A stretch of 9,588 bases of DNA from Victivallales bacterium (GTDB taxonomy: Bacteria > Verrucomicrobiota > Lentisphaeria > Oligosphaerales > Oligosphaeraceae), in NCBI GenBank assembly GCA_017431185.1, contig JAFRLP010000051.1, positions 1 to 9,588 on the forward strand. Reading direction: 5' to 3'. This document shows, in pieces, positions 1 through 6,470 of this stretch. The notes beneath the pieces are model-generated. The model saw only the letters and a list, made by a program, of their open reading frames with translations, had not been told where the DNA came from and did not search any database. Made by a program: the position numbers and the translations under genes. Numbering within the stretch: position 1 is the stretch's first letter; each line of letters opens with the position of its first letter.

Positions 1-76
1 AGCCCGCGCGAATGAGGTGTGGCGCGGGCGCAAGCCCGCGCGAATGAGGTGTGGCGCGGGCGCAAGCCCGCGCGAA
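1..76. repeat. 32-bp GC-rich palindromic tandem repeat, two copies plus a partial third
   Basis: Two identical 32-bp units occupy 1-32 and 33-64, and a third begins at 65 and stops matching after 76. Each unit holds an 8-bp inverted repeat (GCCCGCGC / GCGCGGGC, 12-nt spacer). Across each unit boundary the same arms pair again around a GCAA loop, which is a GNRA-type tetraloop if transcribed. The array may extend left beyond the window. It ends 21 bp before the HD gene start, so it lies in that gene's upstream region. It resembles REP-like or other extragenic palindromic repeats. I cannot name a family. Each unit contains an ATG, which creates misleading upstream starts for the next gene. Confidence 0.85.
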
Positions 77-97
77 ACAGACAACCACATCTTTTCC

Positions 98-1357
98 ATG
101 ATTCGTTCTATCTGCATACCCTGTGCCCCGCCTGTCGATATCACGGGATTCGACCCATTGCTGGAGCACCCTCTGTTTCAGGCATTGCGCTACCGCAAGC
201 AGTTGGGGCTGAACGACCTGGCGTTTCCAGGTGCGGTGCATACCCGCTTTGAGCACGCCCTGGGCGTGCTGGCTCTGACCCAGCGGCTTTGCCGCATCCA
301 GAATCTGTCAGGGGACGACGTCAGGCACCTTCAGGCTTTCGCCCTGCTGCACGACATCGGCCACGGCCCCTTTTCGCATCAGGTCGAGCCAGTGCTTCCT
401 GGTGACCATCATGCCAACGGAATTCACTGCCTGGAGGAGATGAGGCCGTCACTGGAAAAAGCGAGAATCTCCCTGGCGCGTCTGGTCAGAATGCTGGCGG
501 GGCAGGATGAATTGGCTGGCTTCGTGAGCGACCGCAACCTCGGCGCCGACAAATTGGACTATCTGGCCCGTGATGCCTTTCACATCGGCTTCCATGGCAC
601 TCCCGACATTGAGCGAATCCAATGCTATACCGTGTTTGCGGAGGGAAAACTGGCCATTGAGGAGAGATTCGTCGAGGACATCAAGCAACTTCAGAAGTTC
701 TACTCCTATCTGCATCAGCATGGCTATCTCAACAAAACCGCCCTTGCCGCTCAGCGGATGCTGCAACGCGCCTGTCAAGAGGAACTTCTGCTTGCACCGC
801 CTGGAACAGCGGAAAACATTTGGCGAGAGGGGGACGGCCAGCTTCTCGCCCGCCTTTCCGCTGGACGCAGTGCGCTGGCACGTGCATTGGTGGAACGTCT
901 TCAGCGCCGTGAACTCTATCACAGTTTCCTGGTGCTAAAACCGACGGGATACGGATGGGTGGAACGGGTGGCCGGCAAGCCCATCTGCGTGCAGGAGCGT
1001 CCCCGCTCTGAACTGCGCTCGTTCTGCGAGCGTTATGCTGATTTGGCGGGCTTGCGCGAACTGGAGGACAAACTGGCTGACGCCTTCGGGCTCGCCCCTG
1101 GCGAAATCCTGTTTGCGGCCATGCCCTATTTCCGCAAACTGATTCCCCGTGATGTTCAGGTGTTTGCCAGTGGCGAACAGGTCAGCTACTCGTTGTTTGA
1201 AAAGGACGCTGACCATCGCCGTTCCCTGGAAAGCGATTATCTGCGCACTTTCGCTGTGCGTCTGGTCTGTCCCATCCGGCATCGTGAGCGTCTGGCGCGT
1301 CTGGCAGAGATGGAGGACGTTTTGGGGGGCGCGGCATTGCCAAAAAACTACCAATGA
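98..1357 (+). CDS. HD-superfamily phosphohydrolase (COG1078-like, dNTPase/SAMHD1-related fold)
   Basis: A 419-residue cytoplasmic protein, probably a metal-dependent phosphohydrolase of the group that includes dNTP triphosphohydrolase-like enzymes. The substrate cannot be read from sequence. The metal and catalytic signature is complete: HTRFEHALG at residues 48-56, then HDIGHGPFSH at 85-94 with the HD pair H85/D86, and GADKLDYLARD at 149-159 with D151 and D154. The opening (GFDPLLEHPLFQALRYRKQLG) is typical of the family N-terminus. I chose the ATG at 98 because the family homology begins there. An in-frame ATG at 17 would add 27 residues translated from the GC-rich tandem repeat. No clear Shine-Dalgarno precedes 98. 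The gene stands alone, 92 bp before the Rrf2 gene on the same strand. Family assignment is firm; function is inferred only at the level of chemistry. Confidence 0.9.
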   Translation: MIRSICIPCAPPVDITGFDPLLEHPLFQALRYRKQLGLNDLAFPGAVHTRFEHALGVLALTQRLCRIQNLSGDDVRHLQAFALLHDIGHGPFSHQVEPVLPGDHHANGIHCLEEMRPSLEKARISLARLVRMLAGQDELAGFVSDRNLGADKLDYLARDAFHIGFHGTPDIERIQCYTVFAEGKLAIEERFVEDIKQLQKFYSYLHQHGYLNKTALAAQRMLQRACQEELLLAPPGTAENIWREGDGQLLARLSAGRSALARALVERLQRRELYHSFLVLKPTGYGWVERVAGKPICVQERPRSELRSFCERYADLAGLRELEDKLADAFGLAPGEILFAAMPYFRKLIPRDVQVFASGEQVSYSLFEKDADHRRSLESDYLRTFAVRLVCPIRHRERLARLAEMEDVLGGAALPKNYQ

Positions 1358-1380
1358 GATTGTATTTTTGCCGTGACTGC

Positions 1381-1408
1381 GTGAAAAAGGATTTTCATGC
1401 ATTATATT
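1381..1408 (+). promoter_or_regulatory. weak candidate promoter of the Rrf2 gene
   Basis: A TATATT hexamer at 1403-1408 lies 16 bp after GTGAAA at 1381-1386, which matches the -35 consensus at four of six bases. Transcription would start near 1415, leaving the motif at 1421-1432 just inside the leader, where an autorepressor could sit. The -35 is poor, so this is a candidate only. Confidence 0.35.
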
Positions 1409-1420
1409 GATGACTGCAAA

Positions 1421-1432
1421 ACAACCAGATAA
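1421..1432 (-). promoter_or_regulatory. putative Rrf2 operator, copy 1 (autoregulatory)
   Basis: Read on the - strand this is TTATCTGGTTGT. It matches the operator-like copy before the cysteine synthase gene (TTATTTGGTAGT) at 10 of 12 positions. It lies 17 bp before the Rrf2 start codon. A loose outer dyad (GACTG at 1412-1416, CAGTC at 1435-1439) encloses it. A related ACTACCAA occurs at 1347-1354, inside the end of the HD gene. Autoregulation is common in Rrf2 regulators. The assignment here is inference from motif recurrence. Confidence 0.5.
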
Positions 1433-1449
1433 AACAGTCTTGGCAAAGC

Positions 1450-1896
1450 ATGAAAATCTCCACCAAAGGCAGATACGGTCTGCGCATTCTAATCGACCTG
1501 GCGACTCACGACTCCACCAAGCCGCGTTTGGTGCGTGACATTGCGGAGTCCCAGCAGATCTCGGAAAAATACATCAGCCGCCTTATCATTGACCTCAGAC
1601 GCGCACGGCTGGTGCGGTCTGTCCGAGGCATGAAAGGCGGCTTCTTTCTGGCGCGCTCCCCGAAAGAGATAACTTTGCTGGAGATAATAGAGACAATGGA
1701 GGGGACGCTTTCCATCGTCGATTGCGTCATGGCTCCGGAAAAGTGCGCCCTGAACACCAACTGCACGGCGCGGAACATCTGGCAACGACTCAATGGCGGC
1801 ATCCGCGAACTGATGCGGGGCATCACCTTTGAGGACATCCTTGCCGAATACAACAAGGGCAAACCCTCCATCGGCGTGCCTGAGTACTGCATCTGA
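1450..1896 (+). CDS. Rrf2-family transcriptional regulator with a three-cysteine cluster motif
   Basis: A 148-residue DNA-binding regulator. The N-terminus MKISTKGRYGLRILIDLA and the winged-helix stretch QQISEKYISRLIIDLRRARLVRSVRG (about residues 35-60) are classic for Rrf2 proteins. GGFFLARSPKEITLLEIIETMEG follows, as in IscR, CymR and RirA. Three cysteines, C92, C99 and C105, sit where IscR, NsrR and RirA bind an Fe-S cluster. The spacing CX6CX5C is close to, but not the same as, the IscR spacing. The well-studied cysteine regulator CymR lacks this cluster. A fourth cysteine is next to last (C147). The gene converges with O-acetylhomoserine sulfhydrylase, 22 bp away, and motifs before cysteine synthase and before this gene suggest it controls both. 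No good ribosome binding site is visible. The effector could be cluster state, cysteine supply or both. Confidence 0.92.
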   Translation: MKISTKGRYGLRILIDLATHDSTKPRLVRDIAESQQISEKYISRLIIDLRRARLVRSVRGMKGGFFLARSPKEITLLEIIETMEGTLSIVDCVMAPEKCALNTNCTARNIWQRLNGGIRELMRGITFEDILAEYNKGKPSIGVPEYCI

Positions 1897-1918
1897 CGGT
1901 GCAGCGCTCAAGCGGCGC
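1897..1918. other. short convergent intergenic gap with a weak hairpin
   Basis: Only 22 bp separate the stops of the Rrf2 gene and the convergent sulfhydrylase gene. AGCGC (1903-1907) can pair with GCGCT (1915-1919) over a 7-nt loop. On the + strand a short TTTT follows at 1924-1927, inside the opposing gene. A two-way terminator is possible but the stem is short. Confidence 0.25.
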
Positions 1919-3202
1919 TCAGATTTTCGCCAAGGCCTGGCCGAGGTCGTCGAGGATGTCCTGCGAATCCTCGAGGCCGATGGATAGACGGATCAGTTCG
2001 GGGGCGAGTCCCGCAGCCTTCTGCTGTTCCTCGCTGAGTTGGGAATGAGTGGTGGAGGCGGGGTGGATGGCGAGGCTGCGGGCGTCGCCGACGTTGGCCA
2101 ACTGAAGGAAGAGCCTCAGTCCATCGACTGTCGCCTTGCCTTCCGCCACGCCGCCCTTGATTCCGAAGACCACCATGCCGCCTTTGCCATGAGGCAGGTA
2201 TTTCTGCGCCAGCGGATACGACGGGTCGTTCGGCAGTCCTGGATAGCGCACCCAGGCCACCTTTGGATGCGAGGCAAGATATTGCGCCACCTTCGCCGCG
2301 TTTTCCGAGTGCCGTGCCATGCGCAGCGGTAGGGATTCCACGCCTTGGAGGAAAATCCAGGCCGCGTCCGGCGAGAGCGTCGGCCCCTGGTTGCGCAAGG
2401 CGACAGTGCGCAGGCGCGTCGCAAAGGCCGCCGCCCCCACTGACGACCAGACCATGCCGTGGTAACCGCGGTCTGGCTCGTTGAAGAGCGAGAACTTCTT
2501 GTCCGTCCAGTCGAAATTGCCCGCATCGATGGCAATGCCGCCGATTCCCGCGCCATGCCCTCCTATCCACTTGGAGAGGGAGTGGATCACCACATTCGCT
2601 CCATGTTCAATGGGACGCAGGAGCGCCGGCGTGGCGAAGGTGGCGTCCACAATCAGGGGCAGATGGTGCTTCTGGGCAACCTTGGCATACCCCTCCAGGT
2701 CAGCCACATCCAGCCCCGGATTGCCGATGGCCTCCACGAAAATGGCGCGGGTGCCTGAGTCGATGGCCGCCTCCGTCGCCGCAAAGTCATTGACTGGCAC
2801 GAATTTGGCGTGGATGTTATTGCTCTGGGGGAGAATGGCGTCGAATTGCGTGTAGGTGCCGCCGTAGAGATTGGAGGCGGCAACCAGATTCTGTCCCGTG
2901 GCGACGATGTTGGTGACCGAGAAATAGATGGCCGCCGTGCCCGAGGAGAGAGCCAGGCCGGCAACTCCGCCCTCCAGAGCGGAAAGGCGCTTTTCCAGCA
3001 CATCCTCGGTCGGATTCATCAGCCGCGCATAGATGTTGGCGGCCTTGCGGAGGGCAAAGCGGTCGGCGCCGTCCTGCGCATTCTGAAAATTGACGGCCGT
3101 GGTGCGATAGACTGGAACGGCGGTGGCGTCGGTTGCCGGGTCTCCGTTCCAGCCGCCATGAACGGCAAGGGTGTCAAAACGGTATGTTTTTTCCTCTGTC
3201 AT
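1919..3202 (-). CDS. O-acetylhomoserine sulfhydrylase (O-acetylhomoserine aminocarboxypropyltransferase), PLP enzyme
   Basis: A 427-residue cytoplasmic enzyme of the Cys/Met metabolism PLP family. It makes homocysteine from O-acetylhomoserine and sulfide, the direct-sulfhydrylation route to methionine. The sequence opens with FDTLAVHGG and then shows YARLMNPT (residues 58-65), the SSGTAAI segment, NLYGGTYTQF with the PLP-stacking Y113, D186 in DATFATP, and the Schiff-base lysine K211 in SLSKWIGGHG. The C-terminal IHPASTTHSQL and RLSIGLED segments complete the family pattern. Length fits the O-acetylhomoserine branch rather than the roughly 380-400 residue cystathionine enzymes. The start is supported by AAGGAG (3211-3216) eight bases before the ATG. 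It lies 181 bp downstream of the cysteine synthase gene on the same strand, with a strong hairpin between them, so it may be co-transcribed with attenuation. No separate promoter or Rrf2-type motif is evident in its leader. It is often named metY or cysD in other genera; I leave the symbol blank. Confidence 0.93.
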   Translation of the reverse strand: MTEEKTYRFDTLAVHGGWNGDPATDATAVPVYRTTAVNFQNAQDGADRFALRKAANIYARLMNPTEDVLEKRLSALEGGVAGLALSSGTAAIYFSVTNIVATGQNLVAASNLYGGTYTQFDAILPQSNNIHAKFVPVNDFAATEAAIDSGTRAIFVEAIGNPGLDVADLEGYAKVAQKHHLPLIVDATFATPALLRPIEHGANVVIHSLSKWIGGHGAGIGGIAIDAGNFDWTDKKFSLFNEPDRGYHGMVWSSVGAAAFATRLRTVALRNQGPTLSPDAAWIFLQGVESLPLRMARHSENAAKVAQYLASHPKVAWVRYPGLPNDPSYPLAQKYLPHGKGGMVVFGIKGGVAEGKATVDGLRLFLQLANVGDARSLAIHPASTTHSQLSEEQQKAAGLAPELIRLSIGLEDSQDILDDLGQALAKI

Positions 3203-3324
3203 AGTGCTTTCTCCTTTTTAATGGCAACGATTCGGCAGCGATTCAGAACCCCGTCTGCTTTGACGTGCTGTAGCCTCGGATTTGCCACTTGAGCCTGACA
3301 AGCTTGGCGTGGGGCTCCAACCTG

Positions 3325-3350
3325 TCCGCGAGGCCTTCAGGCCTCGCGGA
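3325..3350. terminator. perfect 11-bp hairpin between cysteine synthase and the sulfhydrylase gene
   Basis: TCCGCGAGGCC (3325-3335) pairs perfectly with GGCCTCGCGGA (3340-3350) over a TTCA loop. It lies 34 bp after the cysteine synthase stop, which is where a terminator or attenuator would be on the - strand. No T-run follows on either strand, so it is not a textbook intrinsic terminator. It could stall polymerase, protect an mRNA 3' end, or be a REP-like palindrome. Confidence 0.5.
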
Positions 3351-3383
3351 TTGAAGTGTCCTTGGTGGCAGAATGGTGTTGCT

Positions 3384-4310
3384 TTAAATGTTCTCGAACA
3401 GCCAGGTCGAAAGATACCGGTCGCCGGAGTCGGGCAGCAGGGCAACGATGGTCTTGCCCACGAACTCAGGCTTCTTCGCCAGTTCCAGCGCGGCCCACAG
3501 CGCCGCTCCTGAGGAGATGCCCACGAAGAGCCCCTCTTCCTTGGCGGCGCGCCGCGCCGTCTCGCCCGCATTCTCGGCAGAGACTCCTATCACCTGGTCA
3601 ACCAAAGACAAATCCAGAACCTTTGGGATGAAGTTCGCGCCGATTCCCTGGATTTTATGCGGGCCGGGCTTGCCGCCCTGCAAGATGGGTGAGGTGTCGG
3701 GCTCCACCGCAATGAGTTTGAAGCCAGGCTTCCTTGCCTTGATGACTTGTCCGACGCCTGTCACGGTGCCGCCTGTGCCGACGCCGCCCACGAAGGCGTC
3801 GACCTGTCCGTCGGTGTCCGCCCAAATCTCTTCGGCGGTGGTGAGGCGATGCGTCTCGGAGTTGGCTGGATTCTCGAACTGCTGCGGAATGAAGGAGCCG
3901 GGGTTCTCTTTCTGAAGTTCCAGCGCCTTCTCAACCGCGCCTTTCATCCCCTGTGCGCCGGGCGTGAGCACCAGCTGTGCTCCAAACGCCGCCAGTAGTT
4001 TGCGGCGCTCCACGGACATCGAGTCGGGCATGGTCAGGATGAGACGGTAGCCCTTCACAGCCGCCACCAGCGCCAGGCCAACGCCTGTGTTGCCGCTCGT
4101 CGGCTCGATGATGAGTCCGCCAGGCTGAAGGACCCCGCGCCTCTCCGCGTCCTCAATCATCCCCTTGGCGATGCGGTCCTTGACCGATTGCGCGGGATTG
4201 AAGAACTCCACCTTGGCCAGTACCGTCGCGGCTCCCTGGTTCATCCGGTTGATGCGAACCAGTGGCGTTCCGCCCACTTTCTCCAGAATGTTGTTGTAGA
4301 TCTTCGACAT
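3384..4310 (-). CDS. cysK: cysteine synthase A (O-acetylserine sulfhydrylase), PLP enzyme
   Basis: A 308-residue cytoplasmic enzyme that converts O-acetylserine and sulfide to cysteine. Diagnostic segments occur in order: [10 protein letters not shown] (11-20), [11 protein letters not shown] with the PLP lysine K44, the substrate-binding TSGNTG loop (71-76), the phosphate-binding GVGTGGT (177-182), the Q-G-I-G segment near 221-224, GISSGAA (264-270) and the near-terminal [10 protein letters not shown]. Length and C-terminus match CysK. They do not match CysM or the longer cystathionine beta-synthases. I place the start at 4310 (MSKIYNN...), not at the in-frame ATG 13 codons upstream, because AGGAG lies eight bases before it and the homology begins there. 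The leader carries a candidate promoter bracketed by two copies of the putative Rrf2 operator. The sulfhydrylase gene follows downstream. Confidence 0.95.
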   Translation of the reverse strand: MSKIYNNILEKVGGTPLVRINRMNQGAATVLAKVEFFNPAQSVKDRIAKGMIEDAERRGVLQPGGLIIEPTSGNTGVGLALVAAVKGYRLILTMPDSMSVERRKLLAAFGAQLVLTPGAQGMKGAVEKALELQKENPGSFIPQQFENPANSETHRLTTAEEIWADTDGQVDAFVGGVGTGGTVTGVGQVIKARKPGFKLIAVEPDTSPILQGGKPGPHKIQGIGANFIPKVLDLSLVDQVIGVSAENAGETARRAAKEEGLFVGISSGAALWAALELAKKPEFVGKTIVALLPDSGDRYLSTWLFENI

Positions 4311-4354
4311 GTTGACTTCTCCTTGTTTTGCGCTTGATGAAAGAGTCAATTAAA

Positions 4355-4371
4355 ACTACTTATTTGGTAGT
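4355..4371 (-). promoter_or_regulatory. putative Rrf2 operator, copy 2 (cysK leader)
   Basis: A 17-bp dyad, ACTAC-N7-GTAGT, lies in the cysK leader, 45 bp before the start codon and downstream of the predicted -10. It contains TTATTTGGTAGT on the + strand. Similar motifs occur at 4427-4438 and 1421-1432. A repressor bound here would block the start of cysK transcription. The regulator is inferred to be the nearby Rrf2 protein. Confidence 0.55.
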
Positions 4372-4393
4372 CTTTTTCGACTGAACAAACATT

Positions 4394-4421
4394 AATATAA
4401 AGCGTGTTTTCCCTTTTGCAA
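4394..4421 (-). promoter_or_regulatory. predicted cysK promoter
   Basis: On the - strand TTGCAA (4421-4416) and TATATT (4399-4394) are separated by 16 bp, a good sigma70-type pair in an AT-rich stretch. Transcription would start near 4387, giving a leader of about 77 nt. The pair lies between two inverted copies of TTTGGTAGTC (4363-4372 and 4426-4435), an arrangement expected of a controlled promoter. Confidence 0.55.
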
Positions 4422-4426
4422 ATTAG

Positions 4427-4438
4427 ACTACCAAAAAA
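4427..4438 (-). promoter_or_regulatory. putative Rrf2 operator, copy 3 (upstream of the cysK -35)
   Basis: Read on the - strand this is TTTTTTGGTAGT, matching copy 2 at 11 of 12 positions. The core TTTGGTAGTC here is a perfect 10-bp inverted copy of the one at 4363-4372. It lies just upstream of the predicted cysK -35 and about 100 bp before the divergent amidohydrolase promoter. It lacks the ACTAC partner arm of copy 2, so it may be a half site or a second site for cooperative binding. Confidence 0.45.
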
Positions 4439-4538
4439 AAAGTGTTTTTCTTAAAAGTTAACCGATGGTGGCTTGCCAATGCCAAGAGGAGATTTCGCTG
4501 CCGCTGGACGCAGTTGCTCTGTGGGCAGGGGAGGGTGC

Positions 4539-4566
4539 TTGAAAAACCACGGTTCTCGCTTATATT
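4539..4566 (+). promoter_or_regulatory. predicted promoter of the amidohydrolase gene
   Basis: TTGAAA (4539-4544) and TATATT (4561-4566) are spaced by 16 bp, 65 bp before the amidohydrolase ATG. Between the cysK control region and this promoter (about 4440-4538) I see no gene, RNA or clear repeat. Confidence 0.5.
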
Positions 4567-4630
4567 GACCACCATGGCGTTGAACGGAATGCCGAAATCA
4601 GTTCCCCCGTCAATGAAAGAATAGCGTGAC

Positions 4631-5998
4631 ATGACTGACAAGAATGATTTTCTGTCCGAGATAGACCTCAGGCAAGACGACATCATCCACCTGGCCGACA
4701 TCGTGTGGGAGAACCCCGAAACGGCTTTTCGCGAGTTCAAATCCTCGGGAGCGCTGATTTCATTCCTGCGCGCAGAGGGGTTTGTTGTGGAAGAGGGCGT
4801 GGCTGGGCTTCCGACGGCTTTCATCGCCTCCTTTGGCGCTGGCCATCCCGAAATCGGCTTCATCGCGGAGTTTGACGCGATTGACGGACTTAGCCAAGAG
4901 CCAATGTCAACCGTGAAAAAGAAACTGGCGGGTGTGACGAATGGACATGGTTGCGGGCATCATTTCTACTGTGCCGGAGCCGTCGCCGCCGCCCTGGCGG
5001 TCAAGCGTCATCTGGTGGAGAGTGGCGCCCAGGGCACGGTGAAGGTGCTGGGGTGCCCAGGCGAGGAAGGCGGAAGCGGCAAGGCGTACATGGCGCGCGA
5101 AGGAGTCTTCCGCACCCTGGACGCCGCCATCGGCGGTCATCCCGAAAATTTCTGGGCGGTTCGCACGCGTCCATCTCTGGCGTGCTGCACTATCCTCTAC
5201 TGCTTCGAGGGACGCGCCTCCCATGCAGGGGCGGCGCCCCATCTCGGACGCAGCGCGCTGGACGCCGTTGAACTCATGAATGTCGCGGTCAATTTCCTGC
5301 GTGAGCACATTCCCTACGACAACCGCGTTCATTACGCCATCACTGACTCAGGCGGAAACGCTCCCAATGTCGTGCAGCCGCACGCTGAAGTCCTGTACAT
5401 GATGCGGGCCAAGGACAATGGCGACCTGAATGCTCTTTGCAGGCGAGTGGACAAATGCGCCCAGGCGGCTGCGCTGGCCACCGAAACGACCATGACCAGC
5501 GATTTCCGCTCCGCCAGTTCGAATCTCATCACGGTTCCCACGCTTCAGCGAACGCTGCATCAGGCGATGCTGGATGTTCCGCTGCCCACGCCTGACGAAA
5601 AGGACCTCCGGTTTGCCGCCGAACTCATCAAGTCCATGCCTGACCGTGCGCCTGATGCTCCGCTGTATCCAGGAGGCGTCCAGCCGCTGCCAGATCGGAT
5701 CGCCCCCCATTTCGGTTCAACGGACACGGGGGACGTCAGCTGGAACTGCCCGACCGTGCAGATGCATGTCGGCTGCTGGGTCCCTGGAACGCCAAACCAC
5801 AGTTGGCAGACCGTTGCGCAAGGCAAGAATGGCTATGCCCGCCGCTCCATGCTCTACACGGGCAAGGTCATGGCGCTGGCCGCTGTCCGTCTTATGGAGA
5901 ACCCGGAACTGCTCGCAGCCGCGAAACAGGAGCATCTGGCGCGGACGGGCGGAAAATACGAACCCGCTCTTCCGCCAGGAGTCATGCCGCATCTGTGA
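4631..5998 (+). CDS. M20D-family amidohydrolase, AbgB-like (p-aminobenzoyl-glutamate hydrolase subunit B-like)
   Basis: A 455-residue dinuclear-metal hydrolase that cleaves amide bonds, possibly of aminoacylated aromatics such as p-aminobenzoyl-glutamate; the actual substrate is not fixed by sequence. Metal and catalytic residues are visible: NGHGCGHHFYCAGA (C108, H110), GCPGEEGG with E145/E146, GGHPE (H170), and PNHSW near the end (H390). The lid domain starts near 185 and contains FEGRASHAGAAP with H198. The later GSTDTGDVSW (362-371) is a strong AbgB-type signature. No signal peptide is present. An in-frame TAG at 4622-4624 makes ATG 4631 the first possible start, though the ribosome site is poor. 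A gutted NhaC-type antiporter gene follows 49 bp later and was probably co-transcribed, perhaps once serving as its transporter partner. Confidence 0.88.
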   Translation: MTDKNDFLSEIDLRQDDIIHLADIVWENPETAFREFKSSGALISFLRAEGFVVEEGVAGLPTAFIASFGAGHPEIGFIAEFDAIDGLSQEPMSTVKKKLAGVTNGHGCGHHFYCAGAVAAALAVKRHLVESGAQGTVKVLGCPGEEGGSGKAYMAREGVFRTLDAAIGGHPENFWAVRTRPSLACCTILYCFEGRASHAGAAPHLGRSALDAVELMNVAVNFLREHIPYDNRVHYAITDSGGNAPNVVQPHAEVLYMMRAKDNGDLNALCRRVDKCAQAAALATETTMTSDFRSASSNLITVPTLQRTLHQAMLDVPLPTPDEKDLRFAAELIKSMPDRAPDAPLYPGGVQPLPDRIAPHFGSTDTGDVSWNCPTVQMHVGCWVPGTPNHSWQTVAQGKNGYARRSMLYTGKVMALAAVRLMENPELLAAAKQEHLARTGGKYEPALPPGVMPHL

Positions 5999-6047
5999 CC
6001 AGGGAAAACAGCGGCCATTGCGAAAGGAAGCAAAATAGGAGAATCAC

Positions 6048-6309
6048 GTGTCAATGGAGACGCAGGAACAGAACAGGCAAGAATTGAATGGACACGGCAA
6101 GGCCAGCGTCATGGCTCTTTTCCCGTTCCTGGTGTTTCTGGTGTTTTATCTGGGTGTGTCCATTGTCGCCCGTGACTTCTATAAAATGCCGATGCCAGTG
6201 GCGTTCCTCGTCTCTTCGGCTGTCGCGCCTGTACTATCCGCAGTTGCTGGCGGTCGCGTTGATTGCTGCCATTTTCTTGTGCCCTGCGCGTCAAGCCGCG
6301 AAAAAATAG
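6048..6309 (+). pseudogene. NhaC-family Na+/H+ antiporter remnant with large internal deletion
   Basis: A strong ribosome site (AGGAG, 6037-6041) precedes a GTG start at 6048. The first 60 or so residues look like the N-terminus of an NhaC-type antiporter: a short polar lead, a membrane helix (about 20-40, MALFPFLVFLVFYLGVSIV), then ARDFYKMPMPVAFLVSSAVA. After about 6226 that frame loses all similarity. The +1 frame from 6220 reads a plausible antiporter tail, LYYPQLLAVALIAAIFLC then PARQAAKK, ending at a TAG at 6307-6309. So the gene seems to have lost most of about 430-480 codons, with its two ends joined out of frame. The GTG frame itself stays open to 6410. The family call for the N-terminus is fairly confident; the tail assignment is inference. 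Confidence 0.72.
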
Positions 6310-6470
6310 GGAATGGGGGTATCAACTTGACGCAACTGACCACTGCATATAGACAATTCTATTGTCGTAGAACACTATATATTGCATGGTCAGGAAAATC
6401 ATTTGCGTGATGTTTATACCCCTAAAAAGGAATTCATATACATAACCCTCACAAACAGGAGAGTCGGAAA
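6310..6470 (+). promoter_or_regulatory. AT-rich upstream region of the DUF4380-like gene with a small palindrome
   Basis: A perfect dyad GACAAT-TCT-ATTGTC lies at 6352-6366, inside a looser outer pair (TGCATATAG from 6344 and CTATATATTGCA from 6375). TTGACG (6327-6332) followed 15 bp later by TATAGA (6348-6353) is a possible promoter with a short spacer. The dyad starts at the end of this -10, a position suited to an operator. No gene is visible here. Confidence 0.35.

Noticed and set aside
1..76. CRISPR array
   Set aside because: The repeats are directly tandem with no unique spacers between them.
17..97. N-terminal extension of the HD protein from ATG 17
   Set aside because: The extra 27 residues are translated tandem repeat, and family homology starts at the ATG at 98.
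1908..2570. A 220-codon - strand frame inside the sulfhydrylase gene
   Set aside because: It overlaps a clearly genuine PLP enzyme in another frame and has low-complexity R/G/P composition.
3203..3324. SAM riboswitch or T-box before the sulfhydrylase gene
   Set aside because: The leader is short and I could not find the conserved cores or a terminator with T-run.
3388..3915. A + strand frame of 175 codons across cysK
   Set aside because: It is antisense to an unmistakable cysK and has no recognisable domain.
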